Shown here: positions 22,694 to 35,666 of the stretch, piece after piece
Numbering within the stretch: the stretch's first letter is position 1
How the letters are laid out: each line of letters begins with the position of its first letter
Assembly (NCBI RefSeq): GCF_030265065.1
Contig: NC_080416.1
Coordinates: forward strand, 689,501 to 753,500
Length of the DNA stretch: 64,000 bases
DNA from: Corythoichthys intestinalis
Taxonomy: Eukaryota > Chordata > Actinopteri > Syngnathiformes > Syngnathidae
Direction: 5' to 3'
The notes under the pieces: model-generated
The model's database searches: none
Told to the model about the DNA's origin: nothing
Seen by the model: only the letters and a program-made list of their open reading frames with translations
Made by a program: the position numbers and the translations under genes

Positions 22694-24636
22694 CTCATTC
22701 ACTCCCAGCCATTTTCACTTTTCCATTTTTCGCTCCCGGCCGTTTTACTGGATTTTGACTGATTTTGCAAGGCCCACAGAAAAAAAACTCTGTTCTATTG
22801 CTATATAAAGATGGAACCCACCAAAAGAAAGATTAGACTCTCTTCTTTCAGCAGAAAAAAAGTTAGTTCATATCTTTTTCCGATCTTTAGAAATCAGCAT
22901 TAGAAAATAGCTTAGTTTGAGCAATTTTCCAATTTCTGATGAAAAAACAGAAATTGAGCTTTTTGTGAAAGCATACATTTCAAACATAACTTTGACTTCA
23001 ACACAGGTATTTTTCGCTTTTGTGACATCCCAAACATCTGAGTAATGTTTACTGGTGCACGATAATTATTGGTCCCATAATAGGAATTATGACGTCATCC
23101 CGATAAATCCAATAACATTTATAATAGGACCGATAATATGTACTGTTCTGGCTTTGCAGTTTACACAGTAGTATGGGAAATCAGTTAAACCATTTGCGGG
23201 GCATTGCTCCCACCTGCTGGCCAGAATAATTCAATGCACCAATTATTTGTTACAGTAGTTTGGTTCGATCGCTTACCCATTGCGGTGTCTAGCGGTAGCA
23301 TTGACAGTCGTGAATGCTTTCTGTTACGTTTCCGCCTCGGAAATATATGTAAGTATTTTATGTTTACTATTACATACGGATGTGCAAAATATGTTTACCT
23401 CTGTGGTGAAGGGTCATATGTACAGAACTTCATAAGTTGTGTTATAGAAGCCAGCCAATGCTTTAGTAGCTCAAGCTAGTGTGCTATGCTATACATAAAA
23501 TAGTTGTGTATATAAGTGTATTGTGCAGTTTGTTGTATTTTGAGTATTGAATATGTGTATTTTTCTGTTGTACTTTCACAATATTAAGACGAGTGTCTTC
23601 CCATAAAAGCAAGAAAAGACCAAGCCTTGTGGTTTATGGAAGTGCACTTATTCTTAGCTAGCTATCGGGCAGTGCAGAAGTGAAACGCACTGTTTTGTTC
23701 ATGTCATTATGAAAAATCTGATGAGATCAAAGGCAAATCTATGTTGAATCCACTACTATTTTTTTTTCAAACCTGCAGGTGTTCAAAAACTCAGGTTATA
23801 CATTTTTAAAGTTATATATTTATTATCGGTTATCGATATCATTATCGGCTTTGAGGAGCAGGAAGTTATCGATATCGGTATCGGTTTTTTTAAAAAATGG
23901 ATATCGTGCACCCCTAATAATGTTTTCGTTCTACAAAATAAGATAAACAACAAGACAAATAGAGCTTTTGATCACAAAGTAACAATTTATTTACACATAA
24001 CTAAACTATTGAACTGTTGAACTATTTGCGCACATAACAACGGGGAGGGCTCTTGGCTGCTCCCGGTCGAATGAGGTGGCTCACAGTAATCTGATGAGTC
24101 CGGATCAAGATCAGTCTCACTTTTTTCATCATCTTCATCGTTGGTTTCGACCTCGGGCTCAGGAGTAACGCAACGTGAGCTCCGCAGAACGCGTGTAGAA
24201 CCTGACGCTGTTGTGTCCGTCACAGTCTGTCTCATCAAGATAGATTTTTTTGAATCCTTCTTTGACAATTGCTTCATTTTCTTTTCAAAACACTCCTCTA
24301 GTGTCGTTTGCCTTTTTTTCCCGATCGTTCTCCACATTTTTCTCAAATTCTTACACGTCTTCACAAGATCCCTCCAACTTCCGTTCCCTGACTATTTTTC
24401 TTCACTTCCTTTCTTGGCCCGAGATGAGTTCTTACAAAATGCGCTACTGCCCTCCAGTGGCCAGTTTTATAGCTTTAAAATGAGTTTTAAGCATTGTGCA
24501 TTGCAGTTTAGATGCAAGAGAACCTAGAGATGCCTCTTGTCAAAACAAAAAAACGTAAAAGACGTATAAATACATTTTTGGGACACTGAAACAATTAAAA
24601 ATAGAATGTATTTATACGTTTTTGAGAGCAAATGAG
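22694..24636 (-). mobile_element. piggyBac element remnant, internally deleted
   Basis: The left end CTCATTCACTCCCAGCC follows TTAA (22690-22693), and the right end is its rough inverse followed by TTCA, a decayed TTAA. TTAA targets are diagnostic of piggyBac. On the minus strand 24364-23987 (125 codons) has a basic start, RQTTLEECFEKKMKQL and an acidic stretch, like the N-terminal region of PGBD4-type transposases. The DDE core is missing. A hAT interrupts it at 23051-23917. Confidence 0.7.
23051..23917. mobile_element. hAT-like element nested in the piggyBac copy
   Basis: The inverted ends ACTGGTGCACGATAAT and the inverse TTAGGGGTGCACGATAT are flanked by the perfect 8-bp duplication TAATGTTT (23043-23050 and 23918-23925). 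The inside near the right end carries repeated ATCGATATC text. No transposase. Confidence 0.85.
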
Positions 24637-25055
24637 TTCATGTTAAAAATGGCCGCGAATTCCAGCAGCGGTTCCAAATTAAACACTACAAACTTTCTTT
24701 AAAGAATATTTTACGTTTGATCATGGACGGACATGTAGAAAAGTTCTCTTCAGACACATCCTGCCATGTTAGCTGCACACAACAACAGTACGGCGCTCTC
24801 TCATTGTTAACGTCTTTGCCATTTCGTTAAGCATTCATTTACGCCATATTCGTGTTGCACATGTATCTTTATGATGTAACTTGTTTATTTAGCACCTTGG
24901 GATAACATCACCGATGTTCAGTCGTCTCTTATGAAAGGCCTTCTGAGCTAATGTTTTTTTTGTTGTTGTTGTTAAATGACGTCCTATTTTCATTGTGTAC
25001 ATGCCAGCAAAATAAAGACTTGACAAATTGTATTCTGGTTGTCATTATTGAGAAC
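24637..25055. other. 3' flank of c6orf136
   Basis: No gene seen. A plus-strand AATAAA lies near 25011. A minus-strand AATAAA (complement of TTTATT at 25056-25061) lies about 460 bases past the c6orf136 stop and is its candidate polyadenylation signal. Confidence 0.4.
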
Positions 25056-25523
25056 TTTATTGAAGGTGGATGAAAATCTCAAGTGTTGAGGTGGGGGAGA
25101 TCATGCGGGGAAATTAACCAAGGCAAATTAAGTGCTGCGCTATTACTAGACCTTTTCAATATTTGAAAACGTAAATCCAGAGTTAACCGACAACACCTTT
25201 GAAGCTAAGTGCAGGGATATTTTTCAGTCTATGGAGTTTTCTTCATTGCAGTCATATTGCACATGTACAAGCTTGAAACATCTAAGTTGTGATGAAAATG
25301 GAGCATTTTTTGGGGCGATTTGCTCATCTATCACATGCCTCAAATCTCTCAAGATCACCTTGTTTAAATATTCATTTGGCAGATAAACCAGACAGATGTT
25401 GGATGTTCACAGGACAGCCATTCATAAATAACGTGCGTTAGAGTTGGCCTAGACTTACTCCAGCTCGAAAACCTGCGTGAGTGAGCGTTTCATTCAGGAG
25501 CGACAATATGCCATCAATAGTCG

Positions 25524-28500
25524 TCAGTCTCGGACCTGCCGCAGCGAAGACAGGAGGAGCGGCAGCAGGTTGAGTGCGGGTCTGTTCTCCTCCAACCCCA
25601 GAGCCACTAAAGCGCTGGCCAGGAGAGACGTGACTCTGGGCACGACTGGGGGCGGCGCCGGCATCACCTGCAAAGATTGTTGCCACTGAAAGTACCGTAT
25701 TGGCCCAAATATAAGACGGCCCTAATTATAAGACAACCCCCCCTTTTTCAAGATTCAAGTTTAAAAAAGACTTTTTGAACACCAAATTAATTTTTATGCA
25801 GAAAATAATTACAGTACATCTGAAACATGATTATAACAATATATTTGAGAGAAAAAGCATGTTATTTTGCCTCATTCTGATCTTAATATCTGAACATTTA
25901 AAAAGTGCAATCACATTCGTAAATGAATAGCTTCTGGTTTTTGAAATGTAAATAAACCAATCTATTGTGATAAAACAACAAAATTGCAATAACTGCATGA
26001 ACCATCAAAGTCAAGTCTAACTGTAGTCTTGAAACAAATCTGAATAAGGAAAAACATTGCAATTAAAATAATGCAAACTGGTTAAACTTGAGAGTAGCTG
26101 AGATCTGTCATGACAGAACATTGCTTCCATGATATCTGGCGCCATCTAGCGTCGCGAAGGGGTATAATGTCTAGACCCCGAATATAAGACGACTCCCACT
26201 TTTTCAGTCTTATTTCAATGCAAAAAAACACCGTCTTATATTCAGGCCAATGTGGTACTTTGATTGTATGCAGAGGTGGGATTAGAAGCTAAAAATGAAG
26301 AGTAGCGTGACTTCAAAATAATATTACTCGTGTGAAAATAATCATTGTAAAGTATGAGGAGAAAACAATACTCCAGAGTAACTGCTTACAATGGCAGATT
26401 TAAAACAAAAACGGTATATTCTCAGCGCAGCGTCATCTATATGAACTTTATATTGTAGAGTACAGTACTATAACCTACCACGTGACCATATTGGGACAAA
26501 AAAAGCGCCCTCTAAGGGAAAAAACATTTACTACTTTTAGGAGAACATTTTCCTGTAAATGTAACTGGTTGTATGATACATGTCAGTACTTGACTAGCAG
26601 TGGTAGAAGAAGTACTCACTTTTTTTTTTTTTTTTTACTTAAGTATAGATACAGGGGGGAGGGGGGATACTGAAGTAAAAGTACAAGTATCCAAGAAAAA
26701 AAAACTCAAGTACTTGCTTTAATATTTACTTTACAAGTAAAAGCATTTTCTCCCGATGCAAAAATGTGATATACATATATATATATAAAACTGTACACAT
26801 TGGGGAAAAGTCATAAAGTTGACTAGACTGTAAAAAGAAACTCCTTATAATGGTGGATTGCAAGCAACTATCTACTACTGTATAAGAAGAGTGTGCAGCA
26901 CGCTGCTCTCAGTTTTTTTTTTCCCCTCAATTGGTCAATATCTTGTTCCCCTGCCTAATCTTAAAGTGCTCAACTGGCAGGCGATGCGCTCCACTGTTTA
27001 GCAGCAAGAGTTCAGTCTGACTATATTGCAGTGCAAGGGTGCTGTAACCATGCGAGATGAGACATATAATTACCAAAATACTGTAGTAAACTACGAAAGT
27101 GTTGGAGCTCCAAGCCGCTGCGACTATGCGCGCCGCCATGCTAGTTTATATTGCTCAGCACCAAGCACTTTAATGGAAACTAACTCATAGTATTGTTGGA
27201 ACTCCAATCTGAATTTCGTTGTTATCTTGACAATGACAAATACTCTGAATCTGAATCTGCCTAATCTTGCTTGCACTAGAAACCCTACTTGTGTTGCTCC
27301 CTCTAGTACTCAATAACGGTATAATGGTAGAGGCTTATCGATTGCGCTGGAGGCATGAAAACGAAACTATCAATTCACAATGACACAAAAACAATTGTTT
27401 AACGCAAGTGTCAATTTGAAAAGTTTACATGTTGTAAAATGTAGTAAAGTAAAAAAGTACCACTTCGCAGTAGGACAGTAACAAAGTAGTTTTACTTTGT
27501 TACATTTCACTCAAGCACGGAAATGCAGGACAGATCGGACTAATGCGCAATGATCATGAAAGCGGTAAACGTACCAAGCTACAAAAAGCTACTTCTTACC
27601 TTTTCAACTTTATGACAGTGGATAAGTCCATCGTGTCCTATGTAGAATGTGGAGAAAGCATCATAGGACCTGAAACACATTCCATATATTTTTGCAGTGA
27701 GCCACAAGAAACGGCTTGACCTTCAATCCTCATCATGCTTCACGCGAGTGTGGCTTTCTGACACCTATCCTCTTCGGTGACCTCATTGAGTCTTCCAGAT
27801 GAGACCCCACCCTGGGCACTACCGGTGCAACGCAGGGTCTGATTTTTGTATACGTCAGGGGTGTCAAACTTATTTTTGTCACAGGACACATCTTAGGTAA
27901 TGTTTCATTATGTCTGTTAACTAGGGCTGTCACAATCAATTGAGTTGACTGATCAACCACAAATGGATTTGCAAATGAATTGACAAATATTTTGATTGTC
28001 CATGAATATTGACCTAAAAAATGGGGCTCCGATCTCGCGTCACCCCACGGCGGTTCCTCGGCATTCTCCTGCTTCCGCCTTCCCCTCTCTTCTCTGCCTG
28101 GGTATCCGCCCTCCGGTGCGGGTCGCTGGCTGGATGCCGGTGGGCCGCTGGGGGTCCCGCGGTGTGCCATGCCGGTTGTGGGGCTGTGGCTCGCGGGGGT
28201 GGGGGTTGGTGGTGCGTCCCCCCTTACACTCCCTCAGGGCTGGTTGATGGGAGTGCAGGTAGCCTGGAGTACCGCCCTGGATCCCTGGGAGGTGACGATA
28301 GCTCCTTTGCTGGGCCGCAGGAGGAGGGATGGGCTGCGCTGACTCACAACCCCCCCAAGGTTGGCTGGGTGGGGGCCGTGGCCCAGGGGTGGCGCCTGCG
28401 CGTCTTCTTCGTTCGTCTGCATGGCTATCGCATGTTTGGTGGGATTCGCGCATGGCTGGATGTCATTGGGCGCGCCCGGGTGGGGGACCTCGGTGCCGGG

Positions 28501-31500
28501 ATCAGCGATGGGGCGGCGTAGGGTCGGTTGCCAACAGGCTCCCACTCACAAGGAAATTACACGATTACACGGTTCTAGATCACAGGGCTGATTTGTGTAC
28601 ACTCCACCCCTCGCAATCACTTATCTTCTAGAACCCCCCCCCCCCTTCCCTGGTTAACTGGCCCCCCACATGGTGTCAACCGAAAATACACCTAGCTGAC
28701 GATAGCACCAACACAATAATAGTTAGTTGAGGCGTTCAATGTATTTCTCGTTGTTGTTTGTGTTTCTTCTGTCTCTCCTTCCTTTCTTCAGTTCCCCCAT
28801 AACCCCTTCCCTTTTTGCTGATTTGTCTTAATAAACGAGGTAAGCTGAATGATCACAATGGGAGTATGTCATACTCCAATGTCAAACATTAAAACTGTTC
28901 AGACCAACTGGACACTCAGACTTCCATTCTACGTGTCAAACAGATGAGGAGAACTTTCCTTTGTGTGCATCCGTGACCAAACGTCAGTACATCTTCCTTT
29001 TGTGGTGTTTACTTTCGACTTTCAGCATTGCGGTCTTGACAGCTTAGATTATATTTTATTCTATCTGTGTAGTGACAGGCTAGTCAACAAGTAGGCAGTC
29101 AAATGTTAGCAAACTAACATTGATAGTTAAGTCCACGTTTCGACTACATGCTATCAACCTTTTTTTTTTTCTTTTTTACAAATCGATCATTAACTTACCT
29201 AAGAGCAAGCATAAGTGTTCTTGGGTGACTGCCTTGACATTTAGTTGTTTATGTGGTCGATGACAGAGCCTTTATCCGTAGCATGCATTTGGTGAGTCTT
29301 TTTTAGGCTATGAAAAAGGCACACAAAAAATTCCTCCCCCCAATCTTTCACGGTGCCCAGTGTCGGAATTACAGGTAGCCCACGCACAGCCGTAAAACAT
29401 TGGGTTTTTGCTATTTTAAAGTTAGAAAACAGATGTTTTAAGTCACAACCACACCGTGTTCCTATGCAACGTTATGGCTAGGCGTCAGACTTTTGTGATT
29501 CGGGGCTGTGGCTTGGCGATAGCTCCATTATATTTATAAATGCTGTAATACACTAAATCGACATTGCCTCGAGTCAACGTTGTCCGATCGTGAAATGCAT
29601 GGAAAATGGGGGGATAAATACGTTACCTGTACAGGTGGGATTTGTCTTTGCGGTAGAAGCGTAGCATGAGAGTAAGGAAAGGAAGGCCCTTGAGCCTCCA
29701 GCGAGCCTTAATGGTCCCATCTTCCATGTGCTTTGTCAGTTTAAGCACCTCTAACCGGGCATCGGCGAAGTAGAACAGACACAGGAGGCGCCACAGCGAC
29801 AGAGTGAATTGGTAGATGGCACGGCCTCTGCGGGGAGACATACACCCATAAATCAAGCCTACAGAGTACGGTAGTGTCAACCGAGACCGTGCATTTTTAC
29901 CTTGTCTTGGTATTGAGAAGACCGTTGATAAATTCAAGATCGTGGGAGTACATGGTGTAGTCGTGCTTCTTACGGAAGAAATTTGGAAGCTGCAAAACAT
30001 TGTACAAATAAAAACAAACTGAATATAAGTACTCACCTGTTTTGAATTCCTGTAACATTTGCGATGTTTAAAACCTGTGGGGGTTTTTTCCCCCTCTAAA
30101 TTCCCTTGTTTAAGCTTTTTTGGAACATCTTGCAAACATAAAATTCCATTTGAGAAATTAAAAAAATCAGTTTGAACATCAAATATGTTGTTTTCCAAAT
30201 GATTGTATTGTTTTGTTTTGTACTTTTACATTTACACAAAAGCCCAGCTTCATTAGATTTGTATGTAAAAATAGACAAAGTATTAAAAGTAGTTATCTGA
30301 TAATGACTTTTTTTTGCCGACATTGCTGACTCCGAAATCCGATATTGATATCAAACGGATACAGATATATGAACATATTATGGCTCATTGTATTGTGACG
30401 CCCCAATGATAAATTGAACCACTTCAAGATTTTCCAAATAGCATAAACATTTTGTGAAAACCTTAACTAAAGTTATTAGAAATGCAGCTATCGATAATTT
30501 TCGTAGTCGATTTATCGATGAACTAGATAGTTCGAATAATTGAGTAATCGGATAAGGAAAATAAAAAATTAAAATACCTGAACTGAGCCTCAAACAGTTT
30601 ATGAGAAGTAAAACAAAAGAACAATTGGCATTTTGACATTTTTACATGGCAAAAGACTGCTATCTTAAATGCTATAAAATGCAAACTTTTTTTCCCAACA
30701 ACACTCTTAACAAACGGTTCGAACACATATTCCCACAAAAAAACGGCTACATATAGCTGTAAACTAAATTACGAATGCATTAAAAAAGCATTAGCTCAAA
30801 CAAACAATATGATTATGGTGGTCTTAACAGGGAGCAGCTGGATTCAGCCATGTGAAATGAGTTGTCATATTCACTCTTGCCACTAGAAGGCAGTGTATCC
30901 ACCCAAATCAATAAAACTAAATGCAAACACTTTCAAACAAACCGTTACATCGGCACAATAATCAAACGAATACGCAAAGCGGCAAAATTTAATTGGAATC
31001 TTTCTTCCTAATTGAATTATTCGAGTTAATCGATTAATCTCTGCAGCACTAAAAGCTATAGAAAAAGTGCCGAAATAATGTCCCGTATAAATAAATATAA
31101 ATGAGCAAAAATGTCCATCACTAAATAAAGGGAATCATGTTTGCACTAGTTACGCCAAAGAGCCACAAGGTGGCGACCAAAGCATTACAAATACAGGCAG
31201 GACATGCCAATGCAAGATGCATTTTGCTGGGCTTTTGCACAGATTTTTTTTATTATAATGATCTGTATTTTGACTATTTGTTTCTGGTGACGCAGTAGTT
31301 ATATGTCATCTGTTTATAATTCATGATCGTTTATTTTGTTTGTGCACCATGAATGCAAATGGTTTTTGCTCACTTAAAAAAAATCCCAAACATCTTGATT
31401 TGGAGGCATCTAAAAGTCTCTCCCGGGCCGGCACAGTTGCTGTGCAAAACTGTGATCAGCCCATGCACAAAGGCTGGAAAATTAAATTATAAACAAGAAT

Positions 31501-34500
31501 GAGAAACATACTCCTCGCGTATTATTATTTTAAATCAGCCCTTGTTATCGGACAACTCTCAACTAATCGAGACAGTGTCTACCCATACCTCAGTCCTCAG
31601 TCTTTCATACGCCAAGGCCAGTTTCTGCTCCCCTTCACTGTCACCTTCGTTGTGTGATCCCACTGTTCTTGCTTCGTGGCTATACAAAGAAGCGGGATGC
31701 AGCTGGGGCATCTCCTCCTCCATCTCGTGTCTTTTAAGTCCAACATCCCGCCTTGAGTTCAGTCCGCCGGCGGACACCCGTTCCGTTTCCGAGGAATGGA
31801 AACAATAAAACGGAGAGCCGTACGTGTAGGGCGCCGGGCAGCGCTCCGCTTCGAACAGGCTTCGAAAACATCCGTGCCGTCTCTCGCGCGGGCGTACGTC
31901 GCTTCTACCGAAGCCGCTGACGCTGATGTCGTCCTCTCTGCTGCCGTCGACCGTAGTCAATAAGAAGGAAAACTCCGAGGAGTGACGATTCCCCGGAGCC
32001 AGGAGCTCCGCTAGTCGAGTCCGACCGAACGACGGGAACTCGGCCGCGGCGTGTTCGCCGACTAACTCGTTCGGTCTCACCAGCACGTACGTGCCGAGCG
32101 AGTCTTCCCAGTCGTCCTCGTGGTAAGCGACCCTCGCCCGGTTGGCGTGATGCGAAGGATGGGACGGAACGGCTCGCTTAACCGTCTGGTATCTCAAGCT
32201 GTTGGGGGGCGCCAGGGCCCATGACGCGCTGCTGAGACAACGTGTTGGGTAGATCCACTGCAAGTCAAGCGGCTGAAAGAGACACAATTTATCTCGACTA
32301 GAAAATGAATCATTGTTAATGTGCATTTGAACATGCAGAAATTTAGCTTGGAGTCTATGGCTCTTTACCATCGTTGTTTCTTGATAAAAAGGCAAATATT
32401 GATGAACCGATAGCAACCACTTGCACAATGAGATCCAATAGAAGAGCTCAAAATGACATTTTTACAGCTAACCTAGCCTAATATGAGCACGCAACCATAT
32501 ACACGTTTGACTGCCCGGTCCCATTTTTGTTCTTGAAAGCCAACATCTTGCTTACTTGACCCTATTCCTAGAAAATTAACCAAAGAGCCGATTTCTATTT
32601 TAGGGTCTCCGATTTGAAATATTTGGAACTCTAATATTTTTCTCTGGCCTTGTGCCTGCAGCTTTTAAGACCGTCCACCGTTGCTCAACACACCTAATCT
32701 GGACCCCGAGGAGTCATTGCAATGAGTGTCAGAAACGACTTTGACCACACGGACAAGTGAAATCTTTTTGTACTTTTGCAATCCCTCTACTGAGATGGCC
32801 TTCGCAAGAGTGACTCCTGATTTTATACTCCTATACAGTACTTCATCAGTGTTATCATTGCATGACCTCAGTATAGCCCTTGACACTTTCGATCACAAAC
32901 AATCCGTCAAAACATACAGGCTCGGTCGGCACTCTCATGGTTTGAAGGGTACCACAGATAGAAAGACATGTAGTTCTTAAAAGATAAATGTTAGTACAAG
33001 TTATAATAATTTGATATTAAAACCCCCCTTAATGTTTTCGTTTTAATAAAATCTGTAAAATTTTAAATAAAAAAATACACTAATTGCTCGCCATTATTGT
33101 TGACGTCGCAGAAGGTGACGTAACTTGGGCTCCCTGCCGTACTTCCACAGTGTCACACTAACTATCTAAAGTAGTGATTTAAATACACCACAAGGGGTCA
33201 ATGGAGAGTTTTAAATTAATTAGAGATCAAGCCAACGAGTGTGTTTTGTCCCGCGACTGACGCCCCTATTTCTGGTTTTACTTCGGGTTTATTGTACCTT
33301 ACGTTCATTTGAGCGTGGTCTTTACAACGTACAAGACTGCTGATAACGGCTCCCGGCATCATAGTTTGTATATTGCGACTAAATTTTGCCATTCAGTGTA
33401 TTTGTTGAGCTAAACGAGTTGCTACAATGTTTAAAGTTTGACCAAAGTCTGAGTTAGTTTATGTGTATTTTGCATATAAAATTGTGAAAGCCAGTTCTCT
33501 TTGCATTGTTGTTTAACCTTGTGAGAATAGGGCCTCATTAATAAGGATTAAAGCGCTTTTCTTTTTGTGAACATCATTTTTTTCAGGGATATGAATATTA
33601 TTTTGGTTGTATTTTCACTATAATACATTTATGCTTGTTGCGAAAGATTTGCCAAAGCTTATGCCAATAAACGGCGCGGTCCAATGAACGCCTGTGTGCA
33701 CTCGCCCTTCTCTGCCTCTTAGATCTCAATGTGCAAAATAAGGCGTCATATTAATCTGTTGGGCATTAATACATTTATCCGTTTTACGTGTCGCTTATTC
33801 ACCGGGAAGCAACCGGCAGGGTGATCAACAAGCTGGACATCTGCTTTTACGTGACAAAAATAATGTAAGACGTCATTAGACGTCTCAGTAGAGGCAAACG
33901 TTTTCGCGTGTTGTGATGCACGGCCCCGGGCTAACAGCAAAAATAATCAAAACTACTGTGTTTCACTATATATTCTAACCTAATCATATGTAAACCACAC
34001 AGCAGCTCTGGATGCTAACTATCTCCATAATAATATTGGAATAAGTTGGATCACACTAAAGTTTACCGTGAAGATCTGCAAACAGTTAAAAGAGTGACAC
34101 GGTGAAGTCCGGCAGCATGTCCATGTGACGTCACCGCCCTGCGACATCAACAACAATGGCGAACTACTAGTTAAAATAATATTTATTACCAATTTTATTC
34201 AAATGAAAACATTTAGAGAACTACATGTCTTTCTATCAGTGGTACCCTTTCAGTCTTGTCTCCGAGAGAGAGCGGACCGTGTAAATTAGGAGTGGAAACC
34301 TTTGTTACCTCACGATACAATACGATTCAAAGCTCAGGATAACGATGATCTGACGATATGGCGATACAACGATTATCGATACATTGGTCAGGAAATCATT
34401 CTAGGATAATCGACAAACAGCTAATAAACAGAAATACAAGCTTCTGCTGCGAATTGGAATGAGTTTATCACAAGTAGACGTCCAATCCATTTGAACTGGG

Positions 34501-35611
34501 AGGCTGCCATTCCTCCCACTTCAAACAGATTGAACGTCTATGGCCGTCATTGGCAGCCAATGCCAGGCAATGAGGTCATTTTGGGCCATTTAATGTCATT
34601 TACCTGTTGATTTTCAGTTACTTCCCTGAAAATCGGACAGAATGACTGACTGCGGATGCTCTGGTTTCGAATTAGTGCTGCAATAATTAATCAATTAACT
34701 CGAGTATTCGATTAGAAAAAAAGATAAAAATTTAATTTTGCTGCTTCGAGTATTCGTTTAATTAAAGTGGCGTTGTAATGGTTTGTTTTGAAAGTATTTG
34801 CATTAATTTTTTTATTGATTTGGGTGAATACAAGGCCCTCTAGTCTACCTCATTTCACATGGCTGAATCCATCTGCTCCCTGTTAAGACCAACATAAGCC
34901 AAGTTTTTGTTTGATCTAATGATTTTTTTTGAATGCATTCGTAATTTAGTTTAAAGGTATATTTAGCATTTTTTGTGGGAATATGTGTCTGAGCCATTTG
35001 TTAAGAGCATTGTAAAAAAGCGTTAGCATTTTATAGCATTTAAGCTAGCGGACTTTTGCTATCTAACTCAGCCAATTGTTCTTTTGTTGTACATAGATCT
35101 TGTACATAGATAGAATTTTACCTGAGCTAAGCAGTGTGAGGCTCAGCTCAGGTAAATTTTGTTATGTTCCTTATCTGATTACTCGAATATTCGAACTAAA
35201 TAGTTCATCGATTAATCGACTACTAAGATCATCGATAGCTGCAACCCTATTTCGAATGAACGAACGTTCCCAGTTTAAATGGATTGGCGTCGAGCACTGT
35301 CAATGGCAGCCTTAGTTATCTGAGACACTATCATGGTGGAAGATTTTGGTAGCAACTTGTTGGTCCCTTTTTGACACCAATTAAAAACGATATCTCGATT
35401 CTTGGCAGGAGCATATCGATAACCTTTTGGGATACAAAGTATCAGGATATATCACCATTTCGATATTTTGTCACACCCCTAGTGTAAATCATGTCAAAAG
35501 TGATCCTTTATTATTTAGTATTACCTTATTGAAACTTCCAATGTGTTGCCTTCTGCCATGGATGCGGACACAACCCACCCAGAAGGCAACGCCTCCTCTG
35601 CTTACAGCCAT
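25524..35611 (-). CDS. c6orf136: C6orf136 homologue (DUF2358 protein), 424 aa
   Basis: Six exons join in phase: 35611-35525, 32272-31589, 29989-29901, 29827-29627, 27669-27600 and 25667-25524. The C-terminal half follows human C6orf136 block by block: LAYERLRTELPNFF, HDYTMYSHDLEFINGLLNTK, LEVLKLTKHMEDGTIKARWR, LRFYRKDKSHLYR, SYDAFSTFYIGHDGLIHCHK and LASALVALGLEE. This is the DUF2358 region; its biochemical role is unknown. The start in exon 1 (MAVSRGGVAFWVGCVRIHGR) is rich in Arg and lacks acidic residues, like a mitochondrial presequence; this exon is inferred from splice phase and position, not from homology. The large exon 2 encodes a poorly conserved middle. In human the gene lies near ABCF1 and MRPS18B, as here. 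Exons 3-6 are near certain; exon 1 is moderately sure. Confidence 0.88.
25693..26257. mobile_element. MITE in c6orf136 intron 5
   Basis: The inverted ends TACCGTATTGGCCCAAATAT AAGACGG (left) and the inverse TACCACATTGGCCTGAATAT (right) enclose about 560 AT-rich bases without coding frames. It belongs to the widespread 'tataagacgg' fish repeats. The superfamily was not determined because the flanking duplication is unclear. Confidence 0.7.
26276..27530. repeat. Nested decayed repeats
   Basis: It begins GCAGAGGTGGGATTAG, the same terminal text as the element at 61178-62535, and has 'ACTTAAGTA'/'AAGTAAAAG' stretches and a TATATA tract. Around 27195-27250 is a short LINE/SINE-like tail (AATTTCGTTGTTATCTTGAC then AATGACAAATAC). 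Boundaries between layers could not be fixed. Confidence 0.45.
27840..28015 (+). mobile_element. hAT terminal fragments
   Basis: CAGGGGTGTCAAACTTATTT at about 27848 is a typical hAT end, followed at about 27922 by TAGGGCTGTCACAATCAATT, a second hAT-type end. Neither has a matching right end nearby; both look truncated. Confidence 0.45.
28020..28640 (+). repeat. GC-rich repeat-like block in c6orf136 intron 4
   Basis: About 600 bases are far more GC-rich than the surrounding intron, with long overlapping open frames on both strands caused by composition. The text near the end (GGCTCCCACTCACAAGG, CACGGTTCTAGATCACAGGG) reminds me of a dispersed fish repeat, but I cannot name the family. No splice-consistent coding exon was found. 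Confidence 0.35.
30477..31051 (-). mobile_element. hAT family A copy in c6orf136 intron 2
   Basis: This is an inverted copy of the family seen at 11563-12707, ending TTAATCTCTGCAGCACTA. Flanks AAAGTTAT (30469-30476) and AAAGCTAT (31052-31059) are an 8-bp duplication with one mismatch. Non-coding. Confidence 0.85.
32947..34247. mobile_element. Fold-back element with about 150-bp arms
   Basis: The left end GGGTACCACAGATAGAAAGA and the right end, whose inverse is GGGTACCACTGATAGAAAGA, open about 150 bases of inverted repeat (shared: CATGTAGTTCT, TTGTTGA.GTCGCAG). The arms resemble subterminal DNA of hAT family B (AAGACTTGTAGTTCTTAAAA in that family), so this is likely a relative. No transposase. 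Confidence 0.6.
34287..35481 (+). mobile_element. hAT family D with nested family A, 44 bases from c6orf136 exon 1
   Basis: The ends TAGGAGTGGAAACC and TTTTGTCACACCCCTA are flanked by the perfect 8-bp duplication GTGTAAAT (34279-34286 and 35482-35489). A family A element sits at 34673-35249. A shorter family D copy lies at 45895-46504. Confidence 0.9.
34673..35249 (+). mobile_element. hAT family A copy nested in family D
   Basis: It begins TAGTGCTGCAATAATTAATC and ends GATAGCTGCAACCCTA, with the perfect 8-bp duplication TTTCGAAT (34665-34672 and 35250-35257). Non-coding. Confidence 0.9.
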
Positions 35612-35666
35612 TCACCACAGGGCCGAAGCAACCCCGGTCAGTGTGTCACCATCGCCCTCGGAAAGT

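Noticed and set aside
28021-28631. Several 70-166 codon frames on both strands in the GC-rich block
   Set aside because: Overlapping frames on both strands are expected from high GC; none resembles a protein or joins neighbouring exons.
32726-32980. Plus-strand 84-codon frame in c6orf136 intron 1
   Set aside because: It begins right after a stop codon without an ATG, has no in-phase acceptor and enters a transposon.
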